Of a stretch of DNA of 64,000 nt, positions 7,680-15,851 are shown piece after piece; position 1 is the stretch's first letter; each line of letters begins with the position of its first letter. The DNA is from Rhodococcus sp. 06-462-5 (GTDB lineage: Bacteria > Actinomycetota > Actinomycetes > Mycobacteriales > Mycobacteriaceae): the NCBI RefSeq assembly GCF_002258315.1, contig NZ_NOYD01000046.1, positions 11,638 to 75,637 on the forward strand, in the 5' to 3' direction. Position numbers and translations under genes: made by a program. The notes beneath the pieces are model-generated. The model was not told where the DNA came from. It searched no databases and saw only the letters and a program-made list of their open reading frames with translations.

Positions 7680-9683
7680 CTAGTTGACGCTGTGTCCGTT
7701 CAGTCCGGCGTGTGCGTAGTGATTGCGACTGTCGGGAATGTGGTTGTCTCCCAACACCCGAGCAATCTGCTGCTCACTGAGTCCGAGGCGACGAAGCCGC
7801 TCGCAGACTGCATCGAAATCGAGCATCCTCGCGTCGAGTTCCTGCTGCAGTGCGATCACTTCGGCGCGGATGGTCTCGGCCTCGTCCAATGCGGCCAACG
7901 TGTCCTTCGGCTCGGGCAGCAGCAGGGCGAGCAGTCGATCTCGGGCGTCGGTGCTCAGACCCTCGAAGGGGCGCTGCCCCGGCTGAGCCTCGTGCCTGCC
8001 CTCGACGCGGTTGCTGTCGAAACGACGATCGGTGTCGTGCTCGGCGGAGACGTAATCCTGAGTGGCACCGAACGAGGGAATCTCGGCGAGCTGATCCTGC
8101 GGCTCGTCCTTCGGTCCCTGCGCAGGGGTCGACGCGATGTCGATCGTCTGGCGCAGTGGGCGATTCGGAATGAAGACGACTGCGATCAGCGTGACGATCG
8201 CGACGAAACCGGCGATCATGAAGATGCGACCGGTCGCGTCACCGTATGCGGTGCGGACGACTTCGAGGACCGGAGCAGGCAGTGAGGTGAGATCGAGCGA
8301 TCCACCGCCGCCCGACGAGCTGTCGACGCCGAGCTGGGCCAGGCCGGCTGCGGACTTGTCGGCCACCCGAGTTGCCAGCAGCGAACCGAGAACCGACACG
8401 CCGATCGCGCCGCCGAAGGTGCGGAAGAACGCAACCGTCGACGATGCCGCACCGACGTTCTGCACACTGACCGTGTTCTGCACTGCGAGAACGAGATTCT
8501 GCATCAGCATGCCGGTACCGAGGCCGACGACGGTGATGAAGATGCCGACCGTCACCAGGCTGGTGGCGTGGTCGATGGTGCCCAGGAGCAGGAATCCGAC
8601 GACCAGCAGGACGGAACCGGTGACGATGAACGGCTTCCACTTTCCGAACTTGGTGATGAGCTGGCCCGAACCGACGGAGGCGACGAGCATGCCGAACACC
8701 AGTGGGATGGAGAGCAATCCGGCTTCGGTGGGGGTGTAGCCGCGAGCGGTCTGGAAGTACTGGCCGAGGAAGGTGGTGGCTCCGAAGAGGCCGACACCGA
8801 CGGCAATGGAGGCGATGATGGCCAGGCCGGTGGTGCGCTCGGTGACGATCTTGAGCGGGATGATCGGCGACTTGTGCCGTGCCTCGACGATGATCGTCAG
8901 GATCAGCAGCAGAACTCCGCCGCCCACCAGGTAGGCAGTCTCACGGGAGATCCAGGCGTAGTAGTCGGCCTTGCCTGCGAACGACACCCACACCAGCAGA
9001 ACGGAAACGCCTGCGGTGAGCAGGAGTGCGCCGAGCCAGTCGATGGAGACGTTGTCCTTGCGGACGGTCTTGATGTGCAGCGTCTTCTGCAGCAGGCCGA
9101 GGGCGATGACAGCCAACGGGACGCAGACGAAGAAGCACCAGCGCCACCCGAGGGGGCTGTCGACGATGACGCCGCCAAGGATGGGGCCACCGGACATCGA
9201 TACGGCCATGACGGCACCGGTGTAACCGGAGTAGCGGCCACGATCACGCGGGGAGACGATGGTTCCGATGATGGCGATGACGAGAGCCGTCAGACCACCC
9301 ATGCCGATGCCCTGCACCACGCGTGCGGCCAGCAGGACCGGCACGTTGTGGGCGAAGCCGGCGATCAGCGAGCCCGCGACGAAGATGACGATCGCGCTCT
9401 GGACCAGCACCTTCTTGTTGAACAGGTCGGCCAGCTTGCCCCAGATGGGCGTGGACGCGGCATTGGCCAGCAGGGCAGTGGTGATCACCCAGGCGTACGC
9501 GGTCTGCGAGCCTTTGAGATCACCGATGATGGTGGGCAGCGCCGTCGAGACGATCGTGGTGCTCAGCAGCGCGGTGAAGAGCGCGGCCAGCAGGCCGGTG
9601 AGGGCTTCGAGGATCTGGCGATGCGACATCGCGTCGGGATCGACGACTGCCTGATTGGGCGGAGTTTCCGCAGATGTTGTCAT
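7680..9683 (-). CDS. DHA2-family MFS multidrug efflux transporter (14 TM) with long C-terminal tail
   Basis: The protein has 667 residues. The transport domain (about residues 20-510) matches the 14-helix EmrB/QacA drug:proton antiporters. It contains the motif-A-like GKLADLFNKK segment and motif C in the GYTGAVMAVSMSGGPILGG region. An unusual cytosolic tail of roughly 150 residues follows. It has an acidic linker and a predicted helical module rich in Leu/Glu (DEAETIRAEVIALQQELDA, then LRRLGLSEQQIARVLG). The marR gene ends 3 bp upstream, so the pair forms one operon, most likely drug-inducible through MarR. Confidence 0.92.
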   Translation of the reverse strand: MTTSAETPPNQAVVDPDAMSHRQILEALTGLLAALFTALLSTTIVSTALPTIIGDLKGSQTAYAWVITTALLANAASTPIWGKLADLFNKKVLVQSAIVIFVAGSLIAGFAHNVPVLLAARVVQGIGMGGLTALVIAIIGTIVSPRDRGRYSGYTGAVMAVSMSGGPILGGVIVDSPLGWRWCFFVCVPLAVIALGLLQKTLHIKTVRKDNVSIDWLGALLLTAGVSVLLVWVSFAGKADYYAWISRETAYLVGGGVLLLILTIIVEARHKSPIIPLKIVTERTTGLAIIASIAVGVGLFGATTFLGQYFQTARGYTPTEAGLLSIPLVFGMLVASVGSGQLITKFGKWKPFIVTGSVLLVVGFLLLGTIDHATSLVTVGIFITVVGLGTGMLMQNLVLAVQNTVSVQNVGAASSTVAFFRTFGGAIGVSVLGSLLATRVADKSAAGLAQLGVDSSSGGGGSLDLTSLPAPVLEVVRTAYGDATGRIFMIAGFVAIVTLIAVVFIPNRPLRQTIDIASTPAQGPKDEPQDQLAEIPSFGATQDYVSAEHDTDRRFDSNRVEGRHEAQPGQRPFEGLSTDARDRLLALLLPEPKDTLAALDEAETIRAEVIALQQELDARMLDFDAVCERLRRLGLSEQQIARVLGDNHIPDSRNHYAHAGLNGHSVN

Positions 9684-9686
9684 GTC

Positions 9687-10172
9687 TTATCTCGCAATCG
9701 ATTCAATGCGGACCACGTCCTGGTGCTGGGCGTGGGCGTCTTCGGTGAAGCTGTCGTTCAGTTTGCGGATCGAGTCGAGTGCATCGAGTGCCTCGGACTC
9801 GCTCCAGCCGCTCAGCATCTCTGCCAGGCGACGTGCGCGTCTGTCCCAAATTTGTTTCAGTCGAACCTGGCCGACGTCCGACACACAGACCCGAGACGCA
9901 CGTTTGTCGTCGGGATCCGGATGACGATCGATGTAGCCGAGGTCGACGAGGTCTGCGATCTGCCGGCTGAGGGCGGACTGGCTGACGCAGAGTCTGCTGG
10001 CCAGGTCGGTCTGTCTGCATTCGCCCTCGGTCGCCAGGATGGCCAGTACTCCGGTCAGCGCCTGCGGCAGGGGTGAATCCTCGACTCCGGTGGTCACGGC
10101 CCGCTTCAGCGTGCGGCCGAAGAGAAAAACCTCTTCGACCAACGACTCCGCTGTCGTGGATTGAACTGCCAT
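9687..10172 (-). CDS. MarR-family transcriptional regulator
   Basis: The protein has 161 residues from the ATG at 10172, which has GGAG at a proper distance. An upstream in-frame ATG at 10196 lacks a ribosome site. The winged helix-turn-helix is clear (CRQTDLASRLCVSQSALSRQ, then wing YIDRHPDPDDKRASRVCVSD). MarR proteins are dimeric repressors released by phenolic or drug ligands. The MFS efflux gene starts 3 bp after its stop, so it very likely represses its own operon from the AT-rich site upstream. Confidence 0.92.
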   Translation of the reverse strand: MAVQSTTAESLVEEVFLFGRTLKRAVTTGVEDSPLPQALTGVLAILATEGECRQTDLASRLCVSQSALSRQIADLVDLGYIDRHPDPDDKRASRVCVSDVGQVRLKQIWDRRARRLAEMLSGWSESEALDALDSIRKLNDSFTEDAHAQHQDVVRIESIAR

Positions 10173-10200
10173 GAGTGCTCCAACGATGAGTTCCATTTAC

Positions 10201-10250
10201 TTGCTGTCTGCAACCATATATATACATACATGCGCTAAGCAAACATTATT
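10201..10250 (-). promoter_or_regulatory. AT-rich promoter/operator region of the marR-MFS operon
   Basis: This 50-bp stretch stands out in a GC-rich genome. It holds an inverted repeat TTGC-n5-GCAA (10201-10213) next to an alternating TATATATA run (10217-10224) and TACATACA. It lies just upstream of marR, where an autoregulatory MarR site is expected. The exact operator is an inference. Confidence 0.45.
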
Positions 10251-10298
10251 CCTGTCTGGTGGGTCACAGGGTTGGAGCCGATCCACGGCCGAGGGTGG

Positions 10299-11330
10299 CT
10301 AGCGCGGGTAGAAGAACGACCGCCGAACCGTCAACGCGACGGTATCGCCCACCTGCGGGCGCGGTCCGCGCACCGAGCATCGGAAGTCCACATCGCCGGA
10401 ACGAACCAGAACATCGCTGGCATCACGTCCGAACAGCGAGGAGGTCACGGTGCCCAGGATCTTTTCGTCACTGACCCCGCCGTCGGGCACGATCTCGATG
10501 TCGGTCGGCAGGATTGCGAGCGTCCCGGTTCCGGAGCCCTCCGCCGCGAGGGTGAGGGAGCCGGAGGTGAAGGTGCTGTGCGCGACGGTGCCGTCCACGA
10601 GGGTGGCGTCGGACAGGAAGCGGGCGACGAACGCCGATGCCGGGGCGCGCACCACGTCCTCGGGCGTACCGATCTGTGCGACGGCACCCTGATCGAGGAC
10701 GACCACCCGGTCGGCGAGGGCAAGGGCCTCGGTGCGGTCGTGGGTCACGTGCAGGACGGTCAGGTTCGCGGCCCGCGTCAGCGCGCGCAGTTCGAGACGA
10801 AGGCGATCACGCAGGGGCTCGTCCAGCGCAGACAGTGCCTCGTCGAGCAGCAGCGCTCGCGGCGAAGAGGCGAGGGCGCGAGCGAGTGCGACGCGTTGTC
10901 GCTGGCCACCGGACAACGTCGACGGATCCCGCTTCTCGAGCCCGGGCAGCCCGACGAGTTCGAGCACGTCGGCGACCTTCTTCTCGCGTTCGGTCTTGGT
11001 GACCTTGGCCAGTTCGAGTGGGTAGGAGACATTCCGCCCGACGCTGCGGTGCGGCCACAGCGCGTGCTGCTGAAACACCATGCCGAGCCTGCGCGACTCG
11101 GGAGGCGTCGAAAGTTGCATGTTCGCAACCACATCGGGGCCGATGGCAATCGAACCGGCGGTCGGCGTCAGGAAGCCGGCGACGGTACGCAGTAGCGTGG
11201 TCTTGCCGGAGCCCGACGGTCCGACGAGCGCAACGAACTCGCCGTCTGCGATCTCCAGGTCGATGCCCTCCAAACCGATTGTGCCGTCGGGGTATCGGAG
11301 GCCGAGCTGCTCGATCGTGATGGCGGACAT
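10299..11330 (-). CDS. fbpC: ABC transporter ATPase, iron(III)/FbpC-like
   Basis: The protein has 343 residues. Walker A is GPSGSGKTT, the Q-loop lies at FQQHALW, the signature is LSGGQRQR, Walker B is ALLLDEALSALD and the H-loop is HVTHD. A C-terminal TOBE-like beta domain (about 240-343) is typical of the FbpC/PotA/MalK group. It is the last gene of a permease/binding-protein operon, 25 bp after the permease stop. By context it powers import of Fe(III) or another small ligand such as a phosphonate or thiamine. The iron assignment rests on the FbpA-like binding protein. Confidence 0.85.
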   Translation of the reverse strand: MSAITIEQLGLRYPDGTIGLEGIDLEIADGEFVALVGPSGSGKTTLLRTVAGFLTPTAGSIAIGPDVVANMQLSTPPESRRLGMVFQQHALWPHRSVGRNVSYPLELAKVTKTEREKKVADVLELVGLPGLEKRDPSTLSGGQRQRVALARALASSPRALLLDEALSALDEPLRDRLRLELRALTRAANLTVLHVTHDRTEALALADRVVVLDQGAVAQIGTPEDVVRAPASAFVARFLSDATLVDGTVAHSTFTSGSLTLAAEGSGTGTLAILPTDIEIVPDGGVSDEKILGTVTSSLFGRDASDVLVRSGDVDFRCSVRGPRPQVGDTVALTVRRSFFYPR

Positions 11331-11355
11331 CGATTCCTTCTTCTCGGCGTCGGAG

Positions 11356-12972
11356 CTACGGGCGTCCGGCTCGAGTGGATGCGACGAGGCCGAGGCCTGC
11401 GAATCCCACGAGCGCGACGAGTAGGGACAGGGCGGAGGCGGCGTTGTAGTCGCCTGCTTGCTGCAGGTTGAAGATGGACACGCCGAGGGTCTGTGTGCCG
11501 GGCGAGACGAGGAGCACCGACATGGTCAGCTCGCGCACCGCAGTGAGGGCGACGAGTACCGAGCCGGTGATCGCAGCCGGTATCGCCATCTTCCACGGCA
11601 CGTCCCACAGTGATCGAAGATGCGACGCGCCAGAGGATCTGGCGACTTCTTCGAGGGCTGTCGGAGTGGAACTCAACGGTGCGCGGACTGCTTGGACGAC
11701 GATCGCGAGAAACGCCATCACGTAGGCGCACAGGATGACCCACTTCGTGTCGAACAGGCCGGTGTATCGGCCGATGATCAACCAGCCGACCGCGATGACG
11801 AGGCCGGGAATCGCCTGCGGCAGCATCGCTGCCAGATCCAGGCCGACGTTGTCGCGGGAGCGAGTGCGGGTGGTGAGCACGCCGATGGCCAGGCCGAGGA
11901 ATCCGCACACCACAGCGGCCCCGAGGGCCAGGGTCACCGAGTTCTGGATGCCGACCAGCGTTCCCGGTGCGGTGACCGCGCTCTCGATGCTCTGCAGCGT
12001 GAGATTGGCCCAGGTGAGTGGTACGCCGGGAGCCGGCAGCAACGCCTGCGTGGCCAACGCCAGGATCGGCAACACCGTCAGAGCCAGCCCGATGAGCCAG
12101 AAAACGATTCCTGCGGGAATTCGACTGCGACCCAGCGGAAGTAGCTGCGGGGCAGTGACCGCGCCGTCCAGTTGAATCGATCGGCGGCCGAGAATGCGAT
12201 CGATCGCTACTGCGACCACGGCGAGTGCGAGGAGTCCGATGCCGATGGTCGAGACCACCTCGAGGGGGCGATCGACGGTGCCCGACTGAATGTATCGGTA
12301 CACCATGGTCGAGAGCGTGACGTAGCGCTCGGGCAATCCGACCAGAGCTGGTATGCCGAAGTCTGCAAGATTGGACACGGCCGTCAACGTCAGTGACGCC
12401 AGCAGAGCCGGACGCAGCAGCGGCAGCGTCACGTCGCGCATGGCTCGGAACGGAGATGCTCCGGCAATGCGGGCCGCCTGTTCCAGATCGCCCGGTACGC
12501 GTCGGAGCGCCGCCGAAATGATCAGGTACGCAAGCGGGTACGAGTGGACCGTGAGCAAGAAGATCACCCCGTCGCCGCCGTAGATGTTCCACAGCGGACC
12601 GCCGCCGAACGTCTCGTTCCAGAACGTGTTGATCATTCCGCTCGGGCCCAGCAGGCCTGTCCAGGCGATCGCGCCGACGAACGGCGGAATCAGCAAGGGG
12701 CTGAGCAGAATCAGGCGCAGCACCGACCGGCCCGGCAGATCGGTGCGATCGAGAACGAGGGCCATGACGGTCGCGACGGCCACCGCCGCGGCCGCGGACA
12801 GACCGGCCGACACGATGCTGTTGACCGCAGCCGACGCGATTCCGCCGTCGAGCAGCTCCTGGATGTGGTTGCCGCCCAGTCCGATCGAGACAACGGCGGC
12901 CAGCGGAGCGCCGATCAGGGCCAGTACGGCCAACCACAGGCCGGCGCGTACCCAGGTGACGCGGTCAGCCAA
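11356..12972 (-). CDS. fbpB: ABC transporter permease, fused double-domain (FbpB-like)
   Basis: The protein has about 538 residues and two BPD-transport domains in one chain. Each has an EAA-type loop (EQAARIAGASPFRAM and EEVARSSGASHLRSL) and about six membrane helices, as in FbpB/SfuB. The frame stays open far upstream inside the binding-protein gene in another frame. The only well-placed start is TTG at 12972, which overlaps the upstream stop by 8 bp and implies translational coupling. It would form the inner-membrane channel for the FbpA-like protein and FbpC. Confidence 0.82.
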   Translation of the reverse strand: MADRVTWVRAGLWLAVLALIGAPLAAVVSIGLGGNHIQELLDGGIASAAVNSIVSAGLSAAAAVAVATVMALVLDRTDLPGRSVLRLILLSPLLIPPFVGAIAWTGLLGPSGMINTFWNETFGGGPLWNIYGGDGVIFLLTVHSYPLAYLIISAALRRVPGDLEQAARIAGASPFRAMRDVTLPLLRPALLASLTLTAVSNLADFGIPALVGLPERYVTLSTMVYRYIQSGTVDRPLEVVSTIGIGLLALAVVAVAIDRILGRRSIQLDGAVTAPQLLPLGRSRIPAGIVFWLIGLALTVLPILALATQALLPAPGVPLTWANLTLQSIESAVTAPGTLVGIQNSVTLALGAAVVCGFLGLAIGVLTTRTRSRDNVGLDLAAMLPQAIPGLVIAVGWLIIGRYTGLFDTKWVILCAYVMAFLAIVVQAVRAPLSSTPTALEEVARSSGASHLRSLWDVPWKMAIPAAITGSVLVALTAVRELTMSVLLVSPGTQTLGVSIFNLQQAGDYNAASALSLLVALVGFAGLGLVASTRAGRP

Positions 12973-13990
12973 GAAGATCGTTGAACGTGGCGACGGCATC
13001 GGGCTGCGAGGCGGTGATCGTGTCGAGGTCCGGGTTGAGCAGTTCGATGTCGTCGAGCGCGGGCGCACCCTCGGGAGTTCCGACATCGGACCGGACCGGC
13101 AGGTACTGCTGCTCGACGGCGATCTCCTGACCGCGCTTGCTGACCAGGAAGTCCACGTACCTCTGGGCGGCCTCCTGGTTGGCCGAGTCCTTGAAGATTC
13201 CGGCGGGCTCGGAGATGTACGGGACACCGTCGGTGGGGTACGACGCAGCGATGGGCGAGCCCTTCTCGGCCAGCTCGCGCACCAGGTAGTCGACGACGAT
13301 GCCGACGGGCTGGGTGCCGGCCGCGACGGCCTGAGCGACCGGGCCGTTGCTCTCGGCGACCACGGGCTCGTTGGCGACGAGGTCGGTGAGCCACGGAAGG
13401 CCGAGGTCGTCCTGACCGAGCCACACCGCGGTGTTGAACGCGGCCGCGCCGGACACATCGGGATTGGGCAGCGTGATCCGGCCCTTGTACTGGGGATCCG
13501 CCAGTTCTTTCCACGACGTCGGGGGCTGCGAGACGGCGCCGGTGTTGTACGCGATGACCGTCGGGATGATGCGGGTGCCGACGTAGTAACCGTCGGGATC
13601 GACGACGTTGGGATCGAGCGCGTCGACGTCGGCAGGGGTGTACTGCAGAAGGAGATCGTCGGCCTTGTACTTCTCGAACGTGGGGGCGTCCGCAGCGAGC
13701 AGAACGTCGGCACCGATGGAACCGGTCTGCCGCTCCGACGCGATGCGCGCGTTGAGATCGCCGGTGCCGGCGCGGAACACCTGTACGTCGATGCCGGGGT
13801 TCTCCGCCGTGAACTCGGCGTTGAGCGCGTCGATCTTGGCTTGCGGCTCCGAGGTGTACACCGTGAGGGTGCCGCTGGCCCCGTCGCCGTTTCCACCGGC
13901 CTCGGGAGCCGCAGGCTCGGAGCAGGACGCAAGGGTGAGGGCTGCGAGACCGAGGATTCCACCGGTGGCAACGCGACGAACAGTGTTCAC
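12965..13990 (-). CDS. fbpA: Substrate-binding lipoprotein, iron(III)/FbpA-like
   Basis: The protein has 341 residues from the GTG at 13990, chosen because GGAG sits 9 bp upstream; the ATG at 13999 abuts that site. The lipoprotein signal ends LTLASC (Cys23). The mature part opens GTLTVYTSEPQAKID and has the cluster-D fold features of Fe(III)-binding proteins (YNTGAV; GRITLPNPDVSGAA; QQYLPVRSD). Related proteins bind Fe(III) or 2-aminoethylphosphonate, so the ligand is not certain. No IdeR/Fur box could be seen upstream. It is first in the operon with fbpB and fbpC. Confidence 0.8.
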   Translation of the reverse strand: MNTVRRVATGGILGLAALTLASCSEPAAPEAGGNGDGASGTLTVYTSEPQAKIDALNAEFTAENPGIDVQVFRAGTGDLNARIASERQTGSIGADVLLAADAPTFEKYKADDLLLQYTPADVDALDPNVVDPDGYYVGTRIIPTVIAYNTGAVSQPPTSWKELADPQYKGRITLPNPDVSGAAAFNTAVWLGQDDLGLPWLTDLVANEPVVAESNGPVAQAVAAGTQPVGIVVDYLVRELAEKGSPIAASYPTDGVPYISEPAGIFKDSANQEAAQRYVDFLVSKRGQEIAVEQQYLPVRSDVGTPEGAPALDDIELLNPDLDTITASQPDAVATFNDLLG

Positions 13991-14108
13991 TTGGTACATC
14001 TCCTGGAGGCATCGAGCACGGAAGTTGCTCATGCTTCCGACCCGAACCGACGCGCAGGCGTGTGTTGCGGGAACTGCACGTGTCGCCGGGGTGAACGACG
14101 CGATGGCT

Positions 14109-14225
14109 TCAGGGGCTGTGGATCTCGACCGGCTCTTCGATGCCTCGCTGCCACGGGTCCAGCATCGAGCCGTCGGCCTCCGCGCGCTTGACATAGTCGG
14201 ACGTGTGCTGCCGAAGCTCATTCAA
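14109..14225 (-). pseudogene. Remnant of a Phd/YefM-family antitoxin gene
   Basis: A TTG-initiated frame encodes 38 residues that begin NELRQHTSDYVKRAEADGSM. This is very close to the N-terminal dimerisation/DNA-binding helix region of Phd/YefM (VapB) antitoxins (typical form RELRQHTSDYLRRVEAGE). The usual beta-strand and toxin-binding middle (such as VTDRGRPVARL) is missing. The frame jumps to a DGSMLDPWQRG-type tail and stops, as if an internal deletion had occurred. No toxin gene follows. It sits upstream of fbpA on the same strand. Confidence 0.6.
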
Positions 14226-14281
14226 TCCGATGGACTACACGCAGAGAGAGTGGGACTTGTGCCCACCGGAGCTGTGGGGAG

Positions 14282-14301
14282 GACGTCCCCGCGGGGACGT
14301 C
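14282..14301. promoter_or_regulatory. Perfect 20-bp palindrome upstream of the VOC gene
   Basis: GACGTCCCCGCGGGGACGTC is a perfect dyad that ends 20 bp before the VOC start codon. It has no T tract. A repressor operator is more likely than a terminator, but no regulator can be assigned. Confidence 0.5.
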
Positions 14302-14321
14302 TTCGGCGATACAGTCCGGGC

Positions 14322-14672
14322 ATGGACGTTGTGCGCGCGATGCCATTGCTCACGGTCACCGATCTCGATGCGGCGCTGGACAAGTACGTCCAGGTCACCG
14401 GCATGGAGGTGGTGATGAATCACGGTTGGATCGCCACGCTCGCGCCGTCGGGTGACAGTGCGGCGCAGCTGAGCCTGATCGCCACCGATCCCACCGGACC
14501 GGTCAACCCGTCGGCGTCGATCGAAGTGGACGACGTGGACGCGGCGTACCGGGCAGCGATGGACGCCGAACTCGAGATCGTCTACGAGATCACCAACGAG
14601 GAGTGGGGCGTACGCCGATTCTTCTTTCGCGACTCCGACGGCAACGTGGTGAACGTGCTCTCGCACATGTGA
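14322..14672 (+). CDS. VOC superfamily (glyoxalase/bleomycin-resistance-like) protein
   Basis: The protein has 116 residues from ATG 14322. It shows the paired beta-alpha-beta-beta-beta layout of the vicinal-oxygen-chelate fold: MPLLTVTDLDAALDKYVQVT at the start and FFFRDSDGNVVNVLSH at the end, with the usual DPDGN-like turn. Members include glyoxalases, dioxygenases and antibiotic-sequestering proteins, so the substrate is unknown. The frame is open further upstream, but only this start gives a family-like N-terminus. The gene converges on the TDT transporter with a 2-bp gap. Confidence 0.85.
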   Translation: MDVVRAMPLLTVTDLDAALDKYVQVTGMEVVMNHGWIATLAPSGDSAAQLSLIATDPTGPVNPSASIEVDDVDAAYRAAMDAELEIVYEITNEEWGVRRFFFRDSDGNVVNVLSHM

Positions 14673-14674
14673 GA

Positions 14675-15778
14675 TCAGGCGGGGTACAACAAGTCGCCAC
14701 GCCGGACGCCACGAAGAGTGCGGGTGGCCACGGTGAACCAGGCGGCGAGCAGTAGGAGGTACAGGGCAACGGCCAGAACCTGCACCGCACCGAAATTCAG
14801 CGCATGTCCCAGGGCACTCGCCCCGGTGACGCACGTGCCGACGGGAAAGGCGAACGACCACCACGTCAGCGAGAACCCCAGGTTCCTGCGCGCCGCGTGC
14901 ACGGTGAGAGCCGTCGCGAGCGCGAACATCAGCACACCGAATCCGCCCATGATCAACCCGTAGGCGATGCCGAAAACGTGGAGTCCGACGGCGATCGACG
15001 ATTGTGTACCGGTGAACACCATCGATGCGTCGGTGCCGAGCAGGTTCGCCGCCGTGATCGACTGACCGATGAGTCCCAGGGTGATCCACACGGTCGGAGC
15101 CGCGTCGACGGGCGGCAGACCGCCGTGCAGCAGACGCCCGTAGATCAGAGTCAGCGTGATCATCCCGACGATCAGCGACAGCCCGAACATCGCGTAGCAG
15201 GCGCACAGCAACGCCAGCCGCCATTGGCCATCGGGTAGGTGCGGAAGCAGCAACGCCCCGGTCGAGGCCGAGACCATCGGCGGCACCACCGGCATCAGCC
15301 ACGCGGGCAGGGCTGAAACGTCGCGACGATCGGACGCGGTGATCATGCGATACGGAACGACGACGCTGGTGAGCAGACCGGCGATCGTCCCGGTGATCCA
15401 CAGGCCGGCGAACAGCGTGGTGGCCGCGGTGGATCCGAGCAGGTCCGCTCCGAGGAGGCCTGCGCCCGCGCCGACGGTGAGCAGTGCCATCGGCGGAGCC
15501 CCGTAGAACTGCACCATCACCGGGTGCCGGGCATAGGTGACAGCTCGGTCGCGGTGCCCGATCCAGTGCATCGCGAAGGCCGCACCGATCACGATGAGCG
15601 CCGCAGTTGCGCAGACCCAGACGGCGACCGCGAACACGTGCAGAGCCGGAAACTGCACCGGCAACGTGGCGGCCGCGGTGGCCACGATGCCGGTCCCCAT
15701 CACCGCGGCGAACCAGTTGGGGGTGATGTGCTCGAAGGGCTGGCGGCGCACCACGCGGGTAGGAGCTGTCATGGTCAT
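14675..15778 (-). CDS. TDT family transporter (TehA/SLAC1-like anion channel or sulfite exporter)
   Basis: The protein has about 367 residues from ATG 15778; an alternative ATG lies two codons later. Around ten hydrophobic helices and the opening HITPNWFAAVMGTGIVATA are characteristic of the tellurite-resistance/dicarboxylate transporter family. Relatives include TehA, Mae1 and plant SLAC1, and bacterial or fungal members export sulfite. The gene lies 68 bp downstream of a LysR regulator on the same strand, with a LysR-type dyad in between. That suggests inducible anion efflux. The substrate is inferred, not shown. Confidence 0.85.
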   Translation of the reverse strand: MTMTAPTRVVRRQPFEHITPNWFAAVMGTGIVATAAATLPVQFPALHVFAVAVWVCATAALIVIGAAFAMHWIGHRDRAVTYARHPVMVQFYGAPPMALLTVGAGAGLLGADLLGSTAATTLFAGLWITGTIAGLLTSVVVPYRMITASDRRDVSALPAWLMPVVPPMVSASTGALLLPHLPDGQWRLALLCACYAMFGLSLIVGMITLTLIYGRLLHGGLPPVDAAPTVWITLGLIGQSITAANLLGTDASMVFTGTQSSIAVGLHVFGIAYGLIMGGFGVLMFALATALTVHAARRNLGFSLTWWSFAFPVGTCVTGASALGHALNFGAVQVLAVALYLLLLAAWFTVATRTLRGVRRGDLLYPA

Positions 15779-15834
15779 GTCTTCAGCCTGCGGGGTGCCG
15801 TGCCCGCTCGGTAGACAGCGGTTCGACACTCAGT

Positions 15835-15851
15835 CATAACCCAGAGTTATG
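15835..15851 (-). promoter_or_regulatory. LysR-type inverted repeat between lysR and the TDT gene
   Basis: CATAAC-n5-GTTATG (15835-15851) is a perfect 6-bp inverted repeat that fits the ATAAC/T-n11-A LysR motif. It overlaps the lysR stop codon and precedes the transporter gene, so it is a plausible activator site for the transporter. Confidence 0.5.

Larger units (their letters stand above)
13991..14321. other. Divergent intergenic region between fbpA and the VOC gene
   Basis: These 331 bp hold no intact gene. They contain the degraded antitoxin frame at 14109-14225, the fbpA leader, and a perfect 20-bp palindrome at 14282-14301 next to the VOC gene. No riboswitch or IdeR box was recognised. 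Confidence 0.6.

Noticed and set aside
8568..10076. Long plus-strand open frame across the MFS and marR genes
   Set aside because: It is Asp/Gly/Gln/His-rich noise opposite two clear genes and has no recognisable domain.
10211..10250. AT-rich run as an attachment site or island boundary
   Set aside because: No direct repeats, integrase or tRNA end is present; an operator/promoter for marR explains it better.
13991..14108. IdeR or Fur box expected upstream of the FbpA-like gene
   Set aside because: No sequence near the consensus TTAGGTTAGGCTAACCTAA was found, so the iron assignment of the importer stays uncertain.
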